Assembly: GCA_038373885.1 (NCBI GenBank)
Contig: JAWZYV010012385.1
Location: forward strand, 186,001-250,000
From: Cheiracanthium punctorium
Lineage: Eukaryota > Arthropoda > Arachnida > Araneae > Cheiracanthiidae
Direction: 5' to 3'
Length of the DNA: 64,000 bases
Below the pieces are notes generated by a model, which made no database searches, was not told the origin of the DNA, and was given only the letters and a program-made list of their open reading frames with translations. Position 1 is the stretch's first letter. Each line of letters begins with the position of its first letter. The position numbers and the translations under genes are program-made. Positions 1 through 11,863 of this stretch are shown here, in pieces.

Positions 1-2262
1 TTAAATCATTTAACTAAAATTTACCTGTTAATGAAAATTTATAAAGAAAAGACAAATGCTAAATTAGATACATGCTTTGTACAAAATCAGATTAACTAGT
101 TTAATAATGAAATTCATAGCGTGAACTTTAAAAGCATTTACTTATTTGAAACTTAAAGATAAAAAACTCTTTGCACGATTTATTAATAAAAAGCGTACTT
201 TTCTGAAAGTAGAAAGCGTTTTCTTTACTTTAATGGAAAGTGCAGCATTCTAATATATTTTGCGTCAAGCTTAATTTCTTGAAAACCACATCAGGGTGGT
301 GTTTGTTTTGTTTTATTTAGAGCACGAAAATGTTTTTAAGCCAGATGGTAAGATTAAGTAGCGTTTACTATAAATATATTTTTATTCAATTTTACTTAAA
401 AGTTTCTGTAAAATCTGCTTTAGAATGAAAGAATGGAAATCCCATTGTACTAACACGACACATGCTTGCTTTATCGTTTTACAGCACCATAAATGCATGA
501 TTAGCTGAAAATTCAGTTTTCTTTTAAATATTTAAATGAATTATTAATAAGACCATAACACTAAAATCAATCTTCCCAAGTAATAAATTAAACATAACTG
601 TTTTCTTACATAATTGCAACATGACTCATATTGTGTCGTTACAAATTGTTCTGTAATAGTATAATGCATAGTTGCTGTCTGTGTATTGGAGTTTTATACT
701 GTTCAAAGATTTTAAAAAATATTCGAAACTGATTTATATATATTATTAAGTAGTTGTCTGAAATATTTTTATTACTTATGTTCATCGAACGGGAGTCGTT
801 CTACCGAGCTTCTTTGCTCAAATATGCCGTTATCCCGGAAATATACAAGCATGTGAAAAACAAATCTGTTCATAATTCGCTAAAAAAATTATTTAATGGA
901 TAAATTCTTCTGGAAAACAACCAACCAAAACACAAGAAATGCACTAAAAAGTTTTTTTATTTTTTTAAATTATGATTATAAACTTTTTCATGTATTTTTT
1001 GTTTAGTTGTTCAATTGCTACGCCGCTGTCAAGCAAACGTACCGGTATCCTTTTCAAATAATGTCTGAGTATTGAGTGCTTCCAAATTCTTAAATATCTG
1101 AAGCACTATTGATTTTTTGACAAATGTGGCTTCACCAAACTCAACTATGTACCCTAAAATAGAACCTTTCTTCGTAATTCTCTATAGTTTTTGAAGTTTT
1201 AATTAACTCTCTTAATAACTTAAATAACTTAAGAATTGTTGTTTGGTATTAGTTTTATTTTTTCAATTTGAATCCCATGGAATGAGTGGACTTGAAACGT
1301 TGAATGAAACAAATACATTAAAAAAATTTTTAGAAACTAATGATTTTTCGGAAATTAATGATTTTTCATTAGGCATAGTGGCCCAAAATGATCTTCTTCA
1401 GGTTAAACTTGTATAAAGTAACATAAATGTTTAAATGAAATTTTGGCGTTTTTGCTATCATATTTTACATGATAAACATATTTTAATAACATTTTACAAG
1501 CACAATGAGTAGTGAAACAAATAGAATTTTCAGAAAGTGTGTAACGGATCACCTTCAAACCAAGGGTAAAAGCATGCTTCATTTGAAAATAATTTTAAAT
1601 TGCTTTTTATCGGCAAAAATATGACTAAAATAATGAAATAAAACATATTTTACATCAAATAGTATGCATCATTTATTTTATGAAAATTTTAAAATAAAAA
1701 GTGTGACAAGCAATAAAATAGAATATTTTAAAATTCTAATTCAAAATTTATTTCCTACAATAAACGCATAAATAAATTAAATAATTTAATGAGGAGTCTC
1801 TCGTTTAGAGGACGGTTGAAGGGCTGCCATGACGTCTAGAACCCGGTACTGCAGTTTCTTCAGAGGAGGGATCAGTTTACCAGGAAATATGGATTCCCAT
1901 TGCAGGTCATATTCTTGGAACACGCTGAGAAATCATAACAAACTCAGGAAGTATAATTCACATCTAAAAACCTATTCTATTTTTCAAACCAATTCACATT
2001 TATGCACATTAATGGCTGTATTTCCAAATAAATAGGAAAGTTAGTGCTTACCATATAAGAAATATGATAAAACCGAGTTTTCTGAAAAATTCCACTCAGA
2101 TACTTAATATATCAATAGCTTAAATACCGCCATTACATTTTCTTGACTTGGCAAAACTAGTTTATGTGTTACCTGGTAGATAGCGCTGCCTGTCTGGATA
2201 AAAACTCTTTTGGATCATTCTGCGCACTAGGCTCATTTTGGATCACCTTCACCTAAAATGGG
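1..2262. other. AT-rich stretch, nothing recognised
   Basis: No open frame of protein-like composition, no paired terminal repeats and no RNA gene were seen. The longest frame (1829-2035, 68 codons) has no recognisable motif. The words TGGATCACCTTCA-like at about 1547 and 2230 recur but do not form a definable element. Confidence 0.45.
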
Positions 2263-2311
2263 TTTTCCTCCAAATTTATTTATGTAGTATATAAATAAAT
2301 TTGGAGGAAAA
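2263..2311. repeat. Perfect short-loop palindrome, 21-bp arms
   Basis: Left arm 2263-2283 (TTTTCCTCCAAATTTATTTA plus one base) is the exact reverse complement of 2291-2311, with a 7-nt loop. One of several similar hairpins in the window. Arms are too short and too perfect for a typical pre-miRNA. Confidence 0.85.
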
Positions 2312-3680
2312 TAAAATTAGCTCTCTTATTATTTTTTGAATTTCAAAGTTTTAATTGACTTTGATAGTTTTGGATTTATTTTTCGATTGCAACGTTTCAA
2401 TTTATTCCAAACATGAAAATCTTGTCCCAAATTTACATCAAGACTCTGAACATAGACTTTGGCATAGAAAAATACAATAACGTTGTTTATCAGTTGAACA
2501 GAGCTCCGAAAGGCACTAAAAGAACGTTATTTTATTAAACGATGATACTGTCCTACATTAACCATGAAATTATGGATGAAAGAACTGTATGTGTTGATCA
2601 ATGAATGAGAGAAAAATTACGAAGAAAAATATTAATCGAGAATGCAAAGAAATGAATGTACATTTTCTAATGTTGTAATACAGTAGTATGAGTTTAATCG
2701 GATTCACATACCATATAAAGAACTGTATGCTTCTTCTCTAAATAATATCGCTATTGTAAAGAGTATACTAGTGCAACTAAACGCAATGCAGAAAATGGTG
2801 GAGATCGGCTTTGTCATTCATTTACTTTGTATTTTGAAAGCATCGAATGATATAAAGGATTGCCATATGGATCAAATTTTTTACAGTTTCCTGAATTTAC
2901 ATACGATGGAAGTGTAACCATCGCAACATAAGCGTGTATGCATGCGTTAAAGCAGAAGGTTCAAATTTACGTTAAAATTGGATGCAGATTTTCTTTAAAG
3001 AAAAGCATTTAGCCAGACAAGGTTGTGCGAACTTCTAACAGTACAATTGAAAACGAGTTCGTCCCATGAGTCTTAAAGATATGAAGCAACTAATTGATGT
3101 TTAAATAAACAATATCACCTACTTTTACATGAATATGAATTAATGAATTTAAGGTAAACGACTAAAATATATCATTTGGTTACTATTTATCTGTGTTACC
3201 GCGTACATCGAAGCTGGAAAATAAGCTAAGCATTCCATCTCTGGGACTCAAGCCCAATGATTTATGACTTATTTCGACAATTAGAACAGTCACTACTTGG
3301 TTAAGCCTATTAGGCAATAGTTAAAATCTTCATGCGGCATGCTGCTCCAATGTAAATCAACGTCTGAATAAGTCGGCTACCACTTCAAGTATTTCATCAT
3401 ACTGGAGGCAGGCTGCTTGCTTTATACATGCAAAGATGGAGACTATATATTAGGTATATAAACAGTTCATTTAAGTTTATAGACTTTATCAGTCTTGGCT
3501 GTATATAATTAATGTTATGATTGAACTTTAAATCCATGAAACATATGATTATTGAATTTCATCATTTAAGAGTATACTCCAATAAAATTGTCGATTTTCT
3601 GGCTTACTAAACACAATGATCCCATTTGACACATTTTTTTAAAAGTATTTTTTTTTTCTAATTCACGCTTATTATGTATA
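2312..3680. other. AT-rich stretch, nothing recognised
   Basis: No coding frame, RNA gene or paired terminal repeats seen. Confidence 0.45.
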
Positions 3681-3682
3681 TA

Positions 3683-4259
3683 CCGGGTGCGTCAAAAGTT
3701 CGTGCGAGCTTTAAAAAAATCATTAAAAAAGAACAAATAATGATAAAAAAGTACGGTTTGCACGAATGGCATCAGAAAGTGTTTGGATTTTTTTTTAAGA
3801 ACAAAAAATAATTAGTTCAAAATGACCTGTAGGTGGCGGTGATGTTGAATATGTGAAGCAAATTAATGCAAATGAAATATGCATTGAAATAAAATGAGCA
3901 GAAACACAACACCGACACATTTCTATATTTTCAAAGATTTATTTTGTAGTGCAAAATTTCCTCAGTGCGTCTGTTGCTGATTCTTATAAAAGAGCTTGAT
4001 AAATCAATGCTTTATCCTGTAACGACAGCATGATATTGGTATCGATTGATGAGTCCACGTGCATTTAAGAGTTTTATTGACAACCTGATTTGCATAAATC
4101 ATATTGGTGTATGCAGAGCAACGACACATATTGGTCATTTTTTGAACTATTTTCTTTTTTTGTTTTTAAAAAAATCCAACCACTTTCTAATGCAAACGTG
4201 CAAACCGCACTTTTTTATAATGATTTTTTAAAATTTGCACGAACTATATACGCACCTGG
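3683..4259. mobile_element. Mariner-type non-autonomous element with long terminal inverted repeats
   Basis: The left end (CCGGGTGCGTCAAAAGTTCG, from 3683) is mirrored by the right end, whose reverse complement starts CCAGGTGCGTATATAGTTCG. Similarity runs inward for about 110-130 bp with small indels. TA dinucleotides flank both ends (3681-3682, 4260-4261), the target duplication of the Tc1/mariner superfamily. At 577 bp it is less than half of a full mariner, so it is an internally deleted copy. A decayed transposase tail lies at 4046-4150. Confidence 0.8.
4046..4150 (+). pseudogene. Decayed mariner-family transposase C-terminal tail
   Basis: The frame reads FKSFIDNLICINHIGVCR followed by a G-H dipeptide and a hydrophobic end. 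It matches the layout of mariner transposase tails, where a basic helix is followed by a C-I ... G-H-(I/F)-(E/L)-x-L motif. There is no in-frame ATG; the open stretch begins at a TTG. The catalytic core is absent, so this is a remnant left by internal deletion of the surrounding element. Family assignment is by motif only. Confidence 0.4.
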
Positions 4260-4327
4260 TATATAGTATGTGGCAGTTATTATGTATACATATTTATATA
4301 TATAAACTGTAGTTTAACTAACGTTTT

Positions 4328-4329
<2 letters not shown>

Positions 4330-4362
<33 letters not shown>

Positions 4363-4380
4363 TATATACATATATATAAA
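4330..4380. repeat. (AT)n microsatellite
   Basis: Nearly uninterrupted TA dinucleotides over about 50 bp. Confidence 0.95.
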
Positions 4381-4524
4381 GCAAATTCTTCTCCCTTTCA
4401 CCACTTGGAAAGGCTTTTATGTTTTATAAATGAAATATTACGATCAAGAGTATAACGGATTCCCATACGTAACAAGATTAAAAAAAAATATATTGTTTTA
4501 CTGAGAACATGCATAATATCTATA

Positions 4525-4958
4525 TAGGGTGTCCCTTAATTAATGGTACAGAGTTTAAGCGGAGATGGGGCACATAAAAAAGAATTTGAATCACAAGCAA
4601 TGCGGGGTCATATTGCCAGTGATTTATTTACCTGGTAATAATCACTTTGAGAAAAATGCTGAAGTCCTAGTCTAATTTCTTAACCAAGTTACATAAACAG
4701 TGAGCTTATCTCCAAAAATTTAATCCATGAAAAGAAATAGAACTTTTAAACTATCAATTTAGTGCTTTCTGTGAAATATACATTAGCTATTGAACAAAAA
4801 CGGTCGGAAGTTCACTATTATATCAGCACTCGTTCAAAGTAATTATTAACTGCTACATAAGACGACCTACACGACCACACATTGCTATGCGATTCTTATC
4901 CCTTATCATGCGCCCTATCTCCCCTTAAATTTAGAACCAACAGTTGTAGGACATCCTG
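4525..4958. mobile_element. Tc1/mariner-type MITE
   Basis: The left end reads TAGGGTGTCCCTTAATTAAT and the right end, reverse-complemented, CAGGATGTCCTACAACTGTT. A second shared block (GGAGATGGGGCACAT left, GGAGATAGGGCGCAT right) lies about 35 bp further in, and similarity fades after about 90 bp. TA flanks both sides. At 434 bp with no coding trace, this is a non-autonomous copy, considerably diverged and therefore old. Confidence 0.7.
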
Positions 4959-5259
4959 TATTTGTCCTACAAAATTTAAAATTTAATATTAAATGTTATA
5001 TTTAACATTATTTAAAATTTAACATTAATCCTAAATTTAAAATTTAGCATTATTATTTTAACCAATGTTTTGATTTATTTGTTATCTATGAACACTGTTA
5101 ATTATGTCATTATATGTTCTATATTTTTTACACTGAACAGAATAATCTAGAAACCGTGCACTAAGGCTTTAAGATATTAATTATTTAGTTTGTATATATC
5201 ACTATTACCTGCAATGTACTTATATAAAAATGTATTTATAATATTATCAGCACTTATAA

Positions 5260-5792
5260 CCCTTTATCTGCTCGCAATACACCTTATCTACTCACGGTAC
5301 AATTTTAATTTAACGATACTTAGAAGTATCGTTAAATTAAAATTGTACAAAAAAGGAAAAACCCATTCATTGTAACCATTCCTTTGAAAAATCACTACCA
5401 AATACTTCATTAATCAGCTTACATTACGATTGCATGTACCACTAGAGTATATTGCTTTAAATAGACAGCTTTCTGCTCACTTTCTAATCATGCCGTGCCC
5501 CCTACTCCCCCCAAAAAAAGCATTAGCGATTTATCAGACGTCTGCTCTGTGATTAAAGGATTAGATTTCCTAAAAGTGTATCAGACAAAGTATTACTTTC
5601 CTCCGTTTTTTTTGGCTGTATACTCTTTTGAAACCAGTCATCCAACGTGTAGATTATGCTTATTAACCTTTTCGTAATTTTCTTTTTTATTACATTAATC
5701 AGTATTTATTATTCATTTCCTAACTATAACAAGAGAAAGCAAATAGATTCAAGTTGATATCCTTGGTAGTGCTTAATTCAGTAGATAAAGGG
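5260..5792. mobile_element. Candidate piggyBac-like MITE
   Basis: The left end CCCTTTATCTGCT and the right end (reverse complement CCCTTTATCTACT) share 12 of 13 bases. The right end is followed by TTAA (5793-5796), the piggyBac target site. The left flank is ATAA rather than TTAA, a one-base mismatch that could be mutation. CCC...GGG ends with TTAA are typical of piggyBac MITEs. The interior holds the perfect hairpin at 5297-5348 and no coding sequence. The short inverted repeat keeps confidence moderate. Confidence 0.45.
5297..5348. repeat. Perfect palindrome, 25-bp arms, 2-nt loop
   Basis: Arms 5297-5321 and 5324-5348 are exact reverse complements (arm begins GTACAATTTTAATTTAACGA), separated by only AG. 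It would extrude as a cruciform or form a tight RNA hairpin. It is the longest perfect hairpin in the window. Confidence 0.9.
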
Positions 5793-5889
5793 TTAAATAG
5801 TCTGAAAGAAAATTGTTATAAAATTGTAATTTTGTTTTCTGCGGGAAAGAGAGTTGTACAGCCAATATTGTAAGTGAAATGAGTACGTA

Positions 5890-6310
5890 AACCCTTGATC
5901 TTGGGAACAAATTTGGCGACCATTTTGGCGATTTTGGGGTCAAATTTGGCGACTTTGGCGACAAAAAGAAAATTTTCGGTGCTGTTGGAATTTCAGCAGT
6001 ATCTCAATTAGGAGAGAAGTTACTGAAAAATTCTAGAAAACTGATGTCATATCCTATGTGTCGTCACGTCCGCTTGGAAATCGATAAATAAAGGAGTCAC
6101 TCTCGTTGTGGAGCTAGAGTATGAGAGAATGCGAAGTGATACGGTGACATGGATCTTTGAATTTAGTCATTGCAACGCTAGTTAATGATTCGTCATTGCC
6201 TGAGTTACTAAACTCTATATTTCTGCGTTATATTAATGCTTCGTTTCCTCGAATAAAGTGTTATATCCCTTTTTTCGGGCTTTTTAGACTATTCTATGGT
6301 TTACCCATTA
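5890..6310 (+). other. Possible LTR-retroelement trace
   Basis: A run of TTTGGCGA-type words (about 5911-5962: TTTGGCGACC, TTTGGCGATT, TTTGGCGACT) resembles the primer-binding region next to some Gypsy-type LTRs. It is followed by a moderately GC-richer stretch with two AATAAA-like signals (about 6086 and 6254) and a T-rich GGGCTTTTT segment. No TG...CA pair with a target duplication and no gag/pol frame was found, so the assignment is speculative. Confidence 0.25.
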
Positions 6311-8898
6311 CCAGATTTCGTTATGTGAATAACTGAAATATTTCATAAAAAATGATTGTACAATCCTTTTAACATTTATTTGCCTCGAATCTCAACTTCA
6401 TTAAACAGTTTACCTTCATACTAGCTGCATATCCCGATTGCATAAGGTGTCGGAGCATAGTTTGCCGAATAAAAATTGGCAGTTGACGTCAATCACTGAT
6501 GCTTCCACCTAATTATTTTTTCATAAATACCCGTACTTTTTTAATAAGTATGCGTATTTCCCATATCTAATCGCATATAGTTTTGTTGAATAAGGCTGTG
6601 TTTACCTAAGCATTTAAATTTTATATAATTCATTAAAAAATACTTCCTATATTCGTCGACGATGAAAAATATGTTTTAAAATTATTACAAAAAAGTGCAT
6701 ATTGAAAAGTATGAATATTTTTTTACGTTACTACTGCGCTGCTATGGCTTTGTACTGTAAATCAGCGCCGTCTATCGACATGTGCATGAAATTCACGGAA
6801 AGTGCTTTTATAGGGGATTGCCAAAAGACAGCCTGTGCGTTATAGTCTATCGCCACTCCAAACTTCATCCAATTTCGACCAGGCATTCTAGCGTGAAAGA
6901 GAAAGAAACATTAACAAGTTTTTGCATTCATAATATTAATGAGATAAGTACCCTCCTACTTTAATTTGCCGTTTTCTTCCCGGAAACATATTTTAAATGA
7001 AATCAGTGAAAAACATAAAATACCAAAGTACAAATTTAAATAATTACAACGCTATAAAATTTACTTTTACTTAAAATAACTTTCACTCAGAAACACTCTG
7101 ATGATACATTTCATTCTGCTATGCGCCTTGACATGAGCAGTAAAAAAAACAAAATGGGTGTTTCTGGAATGTTTAAACAGTAAAAAGGCAAAACCTCGAC
7201 CCATGCTGTTTTCTTCTCCCTGAAAGAACAATTACATTTTAATGAAAATGAAATGCATCATACCCGAAAAAATTTCAATCTCTTCTCATTTACATAAGCT
7301 AAGTGAAAGTTAAGAGGATTACCTTGCAGAAGTAATGACCGGTAAAAAGGAAACAAAACTGACTTCACTTTTTAAAAAAGGTTCATTTGAAGGAGCTGTA
7401 TTTTCTTTTCTTTTCTATAAATTACAAATAGAGAATTGTTAACTTAACAATAGCTTCTTTAAATTTCTTTCTTCAATTTCGTGTTCTTCGGAAAACGTAA
7501 CGAGATTTGTTTCTCAAAGAAATAAATGTACTAGGCGAGCTTCCTTTAAAAAAATACTTTTTGAGGGATAGTTACAACTAAATTCTAAAAGATCTAGAGT
7601 TTTTAATAATTTTGGTTGAAAAGAGGCCAAGGAATCTTTCTAGTCTGGCTAATCATGATTATTGATACTAATTTATCTCATTTTCTACCTAGTTTAAATA
7701 AATGTGCTATATTTTTTTAAGTATAAACGTTTAAATGTATTGAGAAAAATAGTAAGGTTATAAATGGCGAGGTATGTTATCTAGACATAAAAGCACCCTT
7801 TTTATTTATTTTTTAACTTTTTGTACTGCAATATAAAATATTTGTTTCGAAAATAAATAAATGAATTTAGATTGCCGTTTATCTAATAGCATGTATATAT
7901 TTTGGAAATAAACAGAAAGTGAGTGTTAAACTGAAGCATTGTTTCCCTGACCGGAAACAATTTAAAAAATTTGATGGGCTAGTAAATGTCAATTTTAGTT
8001 ATATTCTAATAGTAAATGTCTTAAATTTATGCTCTATTTACAACGACTTTGTAATTGTCACAAAATTTTATATGTTAATATGAAAATCTCATCTATGTGG
8101 ATACTCAAAATCCAACTCTGGGTAGAACATAGTTAATTAACGGAGTTAACATATGTCTTCACGATTTTAGTTTAACCAAAACTGCATTTATTTTTATTTA
8201 AACTTCCCTTAATTTTACATTTTCATTGGTTGTTTTCATGATCTTATTTGAGCAGGGCGCCATCTTACCAAGGCTTACACAACGCCCGTAGCTGTGGCTC
8301 GCCTAGCCGAGTGCAAGTACATACATAAGTGTTATTCCTACATTTTAAGTTGTGTTTTTGAAACTAAAGAATTGGAATCATCATTTAAATTGTAGGTCAA
8401 GAAAATGTTGAATCTGTTAGTAAATGCAATGCCAGCAACGCTGCTAGAACTTATGGCCCTTAACAGGAACAGATTCAAAAACCTTGCCGCTATTTAAACG
8501 TTTATTTTGGTATTGAAATAAAAATTGGGTGAAAAGTTGATCTATGAATGCATCCTTTATCTCACTAAACTTTCTATAGCCAATGCTCACTTTCCAGCCT
8601 TAAAAATTTTAAGTAACTTAGAAAGAGGGCACATTCAAAAATGTACAGTTTGAAGAAAAAGTAAAAGTTGGGCCATATCGTGGAAGAAAAAGTAATTCAC
8701 AGATCACAAGTGGTGTGGTTTGTTTTGATGTAGATAGCAGTAGAAAAAGTAATTCATTTTCCCTTCCATCAACTAATTAAAGGTTTTGAACAAAGTATTA
8801 TCTAACCTTTTGGCATTCTAGAATCAGAACATAATCTTGTGGAAAGTGTACTAGTTACGTCTGATGCTAATAATACAAAATAATGATGCTATTCTGGA
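6311..8898. other. AT-rich stretch, nothing recognised
   Basis: No supported gene or element. A small GC-richer patch lies at about 8255-8320, without a recognisable product. Confidence 0.45.
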
Positions 8899-9586
8899 CA
8901 ACCACCTCGGAGATGTAGCGCTGGCTGGTTAAAGTACCGGCAATGCGTACTAGAGGAGTGCGAGAGAGATATCCGATACCGCCCCATACCATAATACCCG
9001 GTGCAGGACCAGTGTGACGGTGCATAATGCAGCTGTTCAGCATCCTCTCTCCACGGTGTCTCCAGACTCGAATCCGACCGTCGTGGTGTTGCATACAGAA
9101 GCGTGACTCGTCAGTAAAGAGAATTTCATTCCATTCTGTCGTCCACATCCTTCTTTCATCGCACCATTGGCGGCGGAGACGTCTGTGGTTCCGCGTCAGA
9201 GGTAGACAAAGCAACGGACGTCTTGCGGACAGACCATTCTGCTGTAAACGACGTCGAATGGTACGCGCAGACACTGGATGATGCGTTACAGACTGAATCT
9301 GCTGTGATATGGTTCGTGATGTGACTGAGCGGTCCGTCACTGCCATGCGTACAATCTGCCTGTCATCACGTGACGTGGTGCACTGAGGTCGATGCGGTCG
9401 ATCACGTCTGTCCGTCGTACCCTCCTGCACCCAACGATCACATATCCGCATCACAGTTGTTTGGTTTCGTCCAATACGACGACCGATTTCCCTGAAAGAT
9501 AACCCACAATCTCGGTATGCCACTATCCTTCCTCTGTCAAACTCGGATACTTGATCAAAAGATGATCGTTGTTTCCTACGAGGCAT
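8867..9586 (-). pseudogene. Tc1-like transposase, truncated at the C terminus
   Basis: A 239-codon frame starts at an ATG at 9586. Residues 1-55 form the first helix-turn-helix (FREIGRRIGRNQTTVMRICD), and residues 75-120 the second, ending in the SARTIRRRL block. The first catalytic aspartate sits in FTDESRF (D159), followed by IMVWGGI near residue 200. The family normally runs to about 340 residues with a second aspartate (DNARPH) and a glutamate (NPIEH); both are missing. Protein-like sequence stops around residue 229 (SEVV), after which about ten codons read into unrelated AT-rich DNA. The breakpoint is therefore near 8899. The protein could bind DNA at most and could not catalyse transposition. 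The surviving frame is undamaged, so the truncation is not ancient. Confidence 0.9.
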
Positions 9587-9818
9587 AATTTATCGTTTTT
9601 TTGAAAAAAAAGCAAGAAAAACACAATTGCTGTACTTGAAACCGTCGAAATCTCCAAGCCTTAAATAGCGCTTTGAGGTGGCGCCACAGGCGCGCTTGAT
9701 GTGCGTCTGCGCTGAAATTCTAATCATTTGCATATCTCACCTCAGCTAATGCATGTTTTAAATTTCATATTATTTGCATGCTTCCTTCAGGGTGTTGCAT
9801 TTACGATGGCCAGCAGTG
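8899..9818 (-). mobile_element. Tc1-like transposon, 3'-truncated
   Basis: The outer (5') end is on the right. Read on the minus strand it begins CACTGCTGGCCATCGTAAAT directly after TA (9819-9820), a form typical of arthropod Tc1 ends. About 200 bp of leader separates this end from the transposase ATG. The other end is missing, the element being cut inside the transposase core near 8899. Confidence 0.75.
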
Positions 9819-9820
9819 TA

Positions 9821-11450
9821 GGATTTACCAGTTCACATGATTGTGCTGCCAATACCTTTAACTTAATAACGAGCAAAAATGTTACTGTTGCTCTGCTGAC
9901 AGCTATTTTCAAAACTCTATGAAGAGTTGGTATCAAAAAGGCTGGGACTATTTGAACGAGACTTAAGTGTTGCACAGTGAAAGTATTGTATCTGAATGGA
10001 AAAAAAAGCAACTAAGTTAAACTAATTTTACTAAACATCGCTGGATGAAACTCGACTTACGTTGCTTTTTAAGGTACTTAACAAGATGGTTGAACACATA
10101 GTACCTGCTCTTCATAGATTAATGATTCAGAGGAAGCTCCAGCCGTTTAATAATCATTTAATAATAAAGCCGTTTAATTTAAAGACTAGTGTTTATATGT
10201 AATTCATTCATATATTTTTATTCTCCGAGTAATTAGATCTTAAAATTATTTTAGTTTTTGTTTGATTGTAGCAGTCAACGACTATGTGACAAAATTGGAC
10301 ACTGCCACTATGATCTAACTAAATGATCTTTATAAAAAGATAAACTGTAATTCGTTATTCTTCGATGTAATTTTTGCATGACGCTTTTAAAAATGTATTA
10401 GTAAGTTAATTACCAACAACCTTTGATATAAAATCAAATATTTGACCACGATCAAGATTGTTTGAACACAAAAAGCGTGGATGCAAAAGAGAAAGATACA
10501 AGCAATTTAAGAGAATGAAATTTTACAGAGACAAGAAGATAAATGTAAAGCTAAAATATATTTCATGCATATTTATTTATTTCCCATTTGTATTTTTTAA
10601 CAATCTCCACTCCGTAAGAAGTTCGGTTACTCCAGCTAACCTTCTATAAATTAATGAAAACAAACTTAGACTATTTTTAAGATATTTCGGCGCATTAGAA
10701 TTGAAAACATTTTTCTTGCAGATTTTTCAGCTACTTAAGCCACTCCCTCTCTCTCTCTCTCTCTCTTACAAGAATTTTCGAAATTTCTATCTTCTCAAAA
10801 TATAGAACGATGAGGAGAATGTCCAACCTCATGAAAAGGGAAAAGGATGGGCATTACGAATTTTCGGAAGATTTTATTCCTTTTTCTTTGGACTGATTAC
10901 ACAGATGTGTCCTCCCTAGATAACGAACTATTAAAAAAAGGTGCGATTGTTTCTCGTCCTATTGTAGACTATCTAATTTCACTGGACAGTTGCACTCTAG
11001 TTTACCGTCAAGGTAAACTTTGTGGAAAACGCAGAAATATCTTGAATTCAGACAAGGCTTATGTCACAGTTTTTCGGGTTCGGGCCTACAAAAATGGGCC
11101 CGACCTTCTACCTAGTGAAATATAGGTCTCCATATTTTTATCTTAGCAATATTTACTTTTTTACCGCACGGAAGGAAACAGAGTCTGTATTTAAACAGCT
11201 TATTACATATTAATTTAAATTTCATGTGAAGGACATTTTTACGATTGGAGCCAAAAGTTCCACGCCGGTCAGAGCCAGATACTCGTGTTCTGTAATTTTA
11301 TTATCTTTTTTCTGTTTGATTACTTAAAACAGTCCTTAAATACGGTTAATTTGTCCAAAGCAGATGTCAATTTTAAGCGCTTCCTCCCCATTTCTTAGAT
11401 TTGTGTACACTCAGGAACCGTACTCCAAACTTTGTCTTAGAGAAAACACT
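9821..11450. other. AT-rich stretch with a short CT microsatellite
   Basis: Contains (CT)n at 10746-10766. A 92-codon frame (10847-11125) has no recognisable motif and its length is expected by chance at this base composition. Small inverted repeats occur inside it (AGTTTACC/GGTAAACT near 11000). Confidence 0.45.
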
Positions 11451-11792
11451 GTCCTGCAGTGGTCTGGGCGCTAAACGCCGTTCCCATAAGAACACGGCAA
11501 GCAAAGCAGCATCCGGCTTGCCCAGTGCTCGGGAGGGTCAACTGCTTCTCGGCTCGACTGCTGTGAGATCGTGTACGCTAATGCACGTAAAATCCATCGT
11601 GGCTGCATTGTCCTCCATGTAGTTAAACGTTACCTCTGGGGGTGACGATTTCAGTGGGATTTGTCCCTCCTCTGGAATGGGTTTAAAATTAGGGGCCAAC
11701 GCAGAAGTCCAACCCTTTCGGGGGGAAATGGCACCCCTCATCAGAGGATAGTGCAATCTTCTATCCCCGGGCACGAAAACAACAACAAAAGC
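11451..11792 (+). mobile_element. SINE-like GC-rich repeat with AAC tail
   Basis: A block of about 340 bp, sharply GC-richer than its surroundings, ends in AACAACAACAAAA, a simple tail common in arthropod SINEs and other target-primed retroelements. AAACACT occurs on both sides (GAAAACACT before 11451, GGAAACACT from 11793), compatible with a short target duplication. No clear tRNA A and B boxes were identified and there is no protein-coding logic. The retroposon reading rests on composition and tail. Confidence 0.45.
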
Positions 11793-11863
11793 GGAAACAC
11801 TAATTTGTCGAAAGTCTACTATTAAGTGGTAAGATAGTAGACTTTCTACAAGTTAGTGTTTCC
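11793..11863. repeat. Near-perfect palindrome, 30-bp arms
   Basis: Arms 11793-11822 and 11834-11863 (outer word GGAAACACTAA) match at 28 of 30 positions with an 11-nt loop. It starts exactly where the AAC-tailed repeat ends. Confidence 0.85.

Noticed and set aside
9027..9281. 84-codon frame on the plus strand
   Set aside because: Antisense shadow of the truncated Tc1 transposase.
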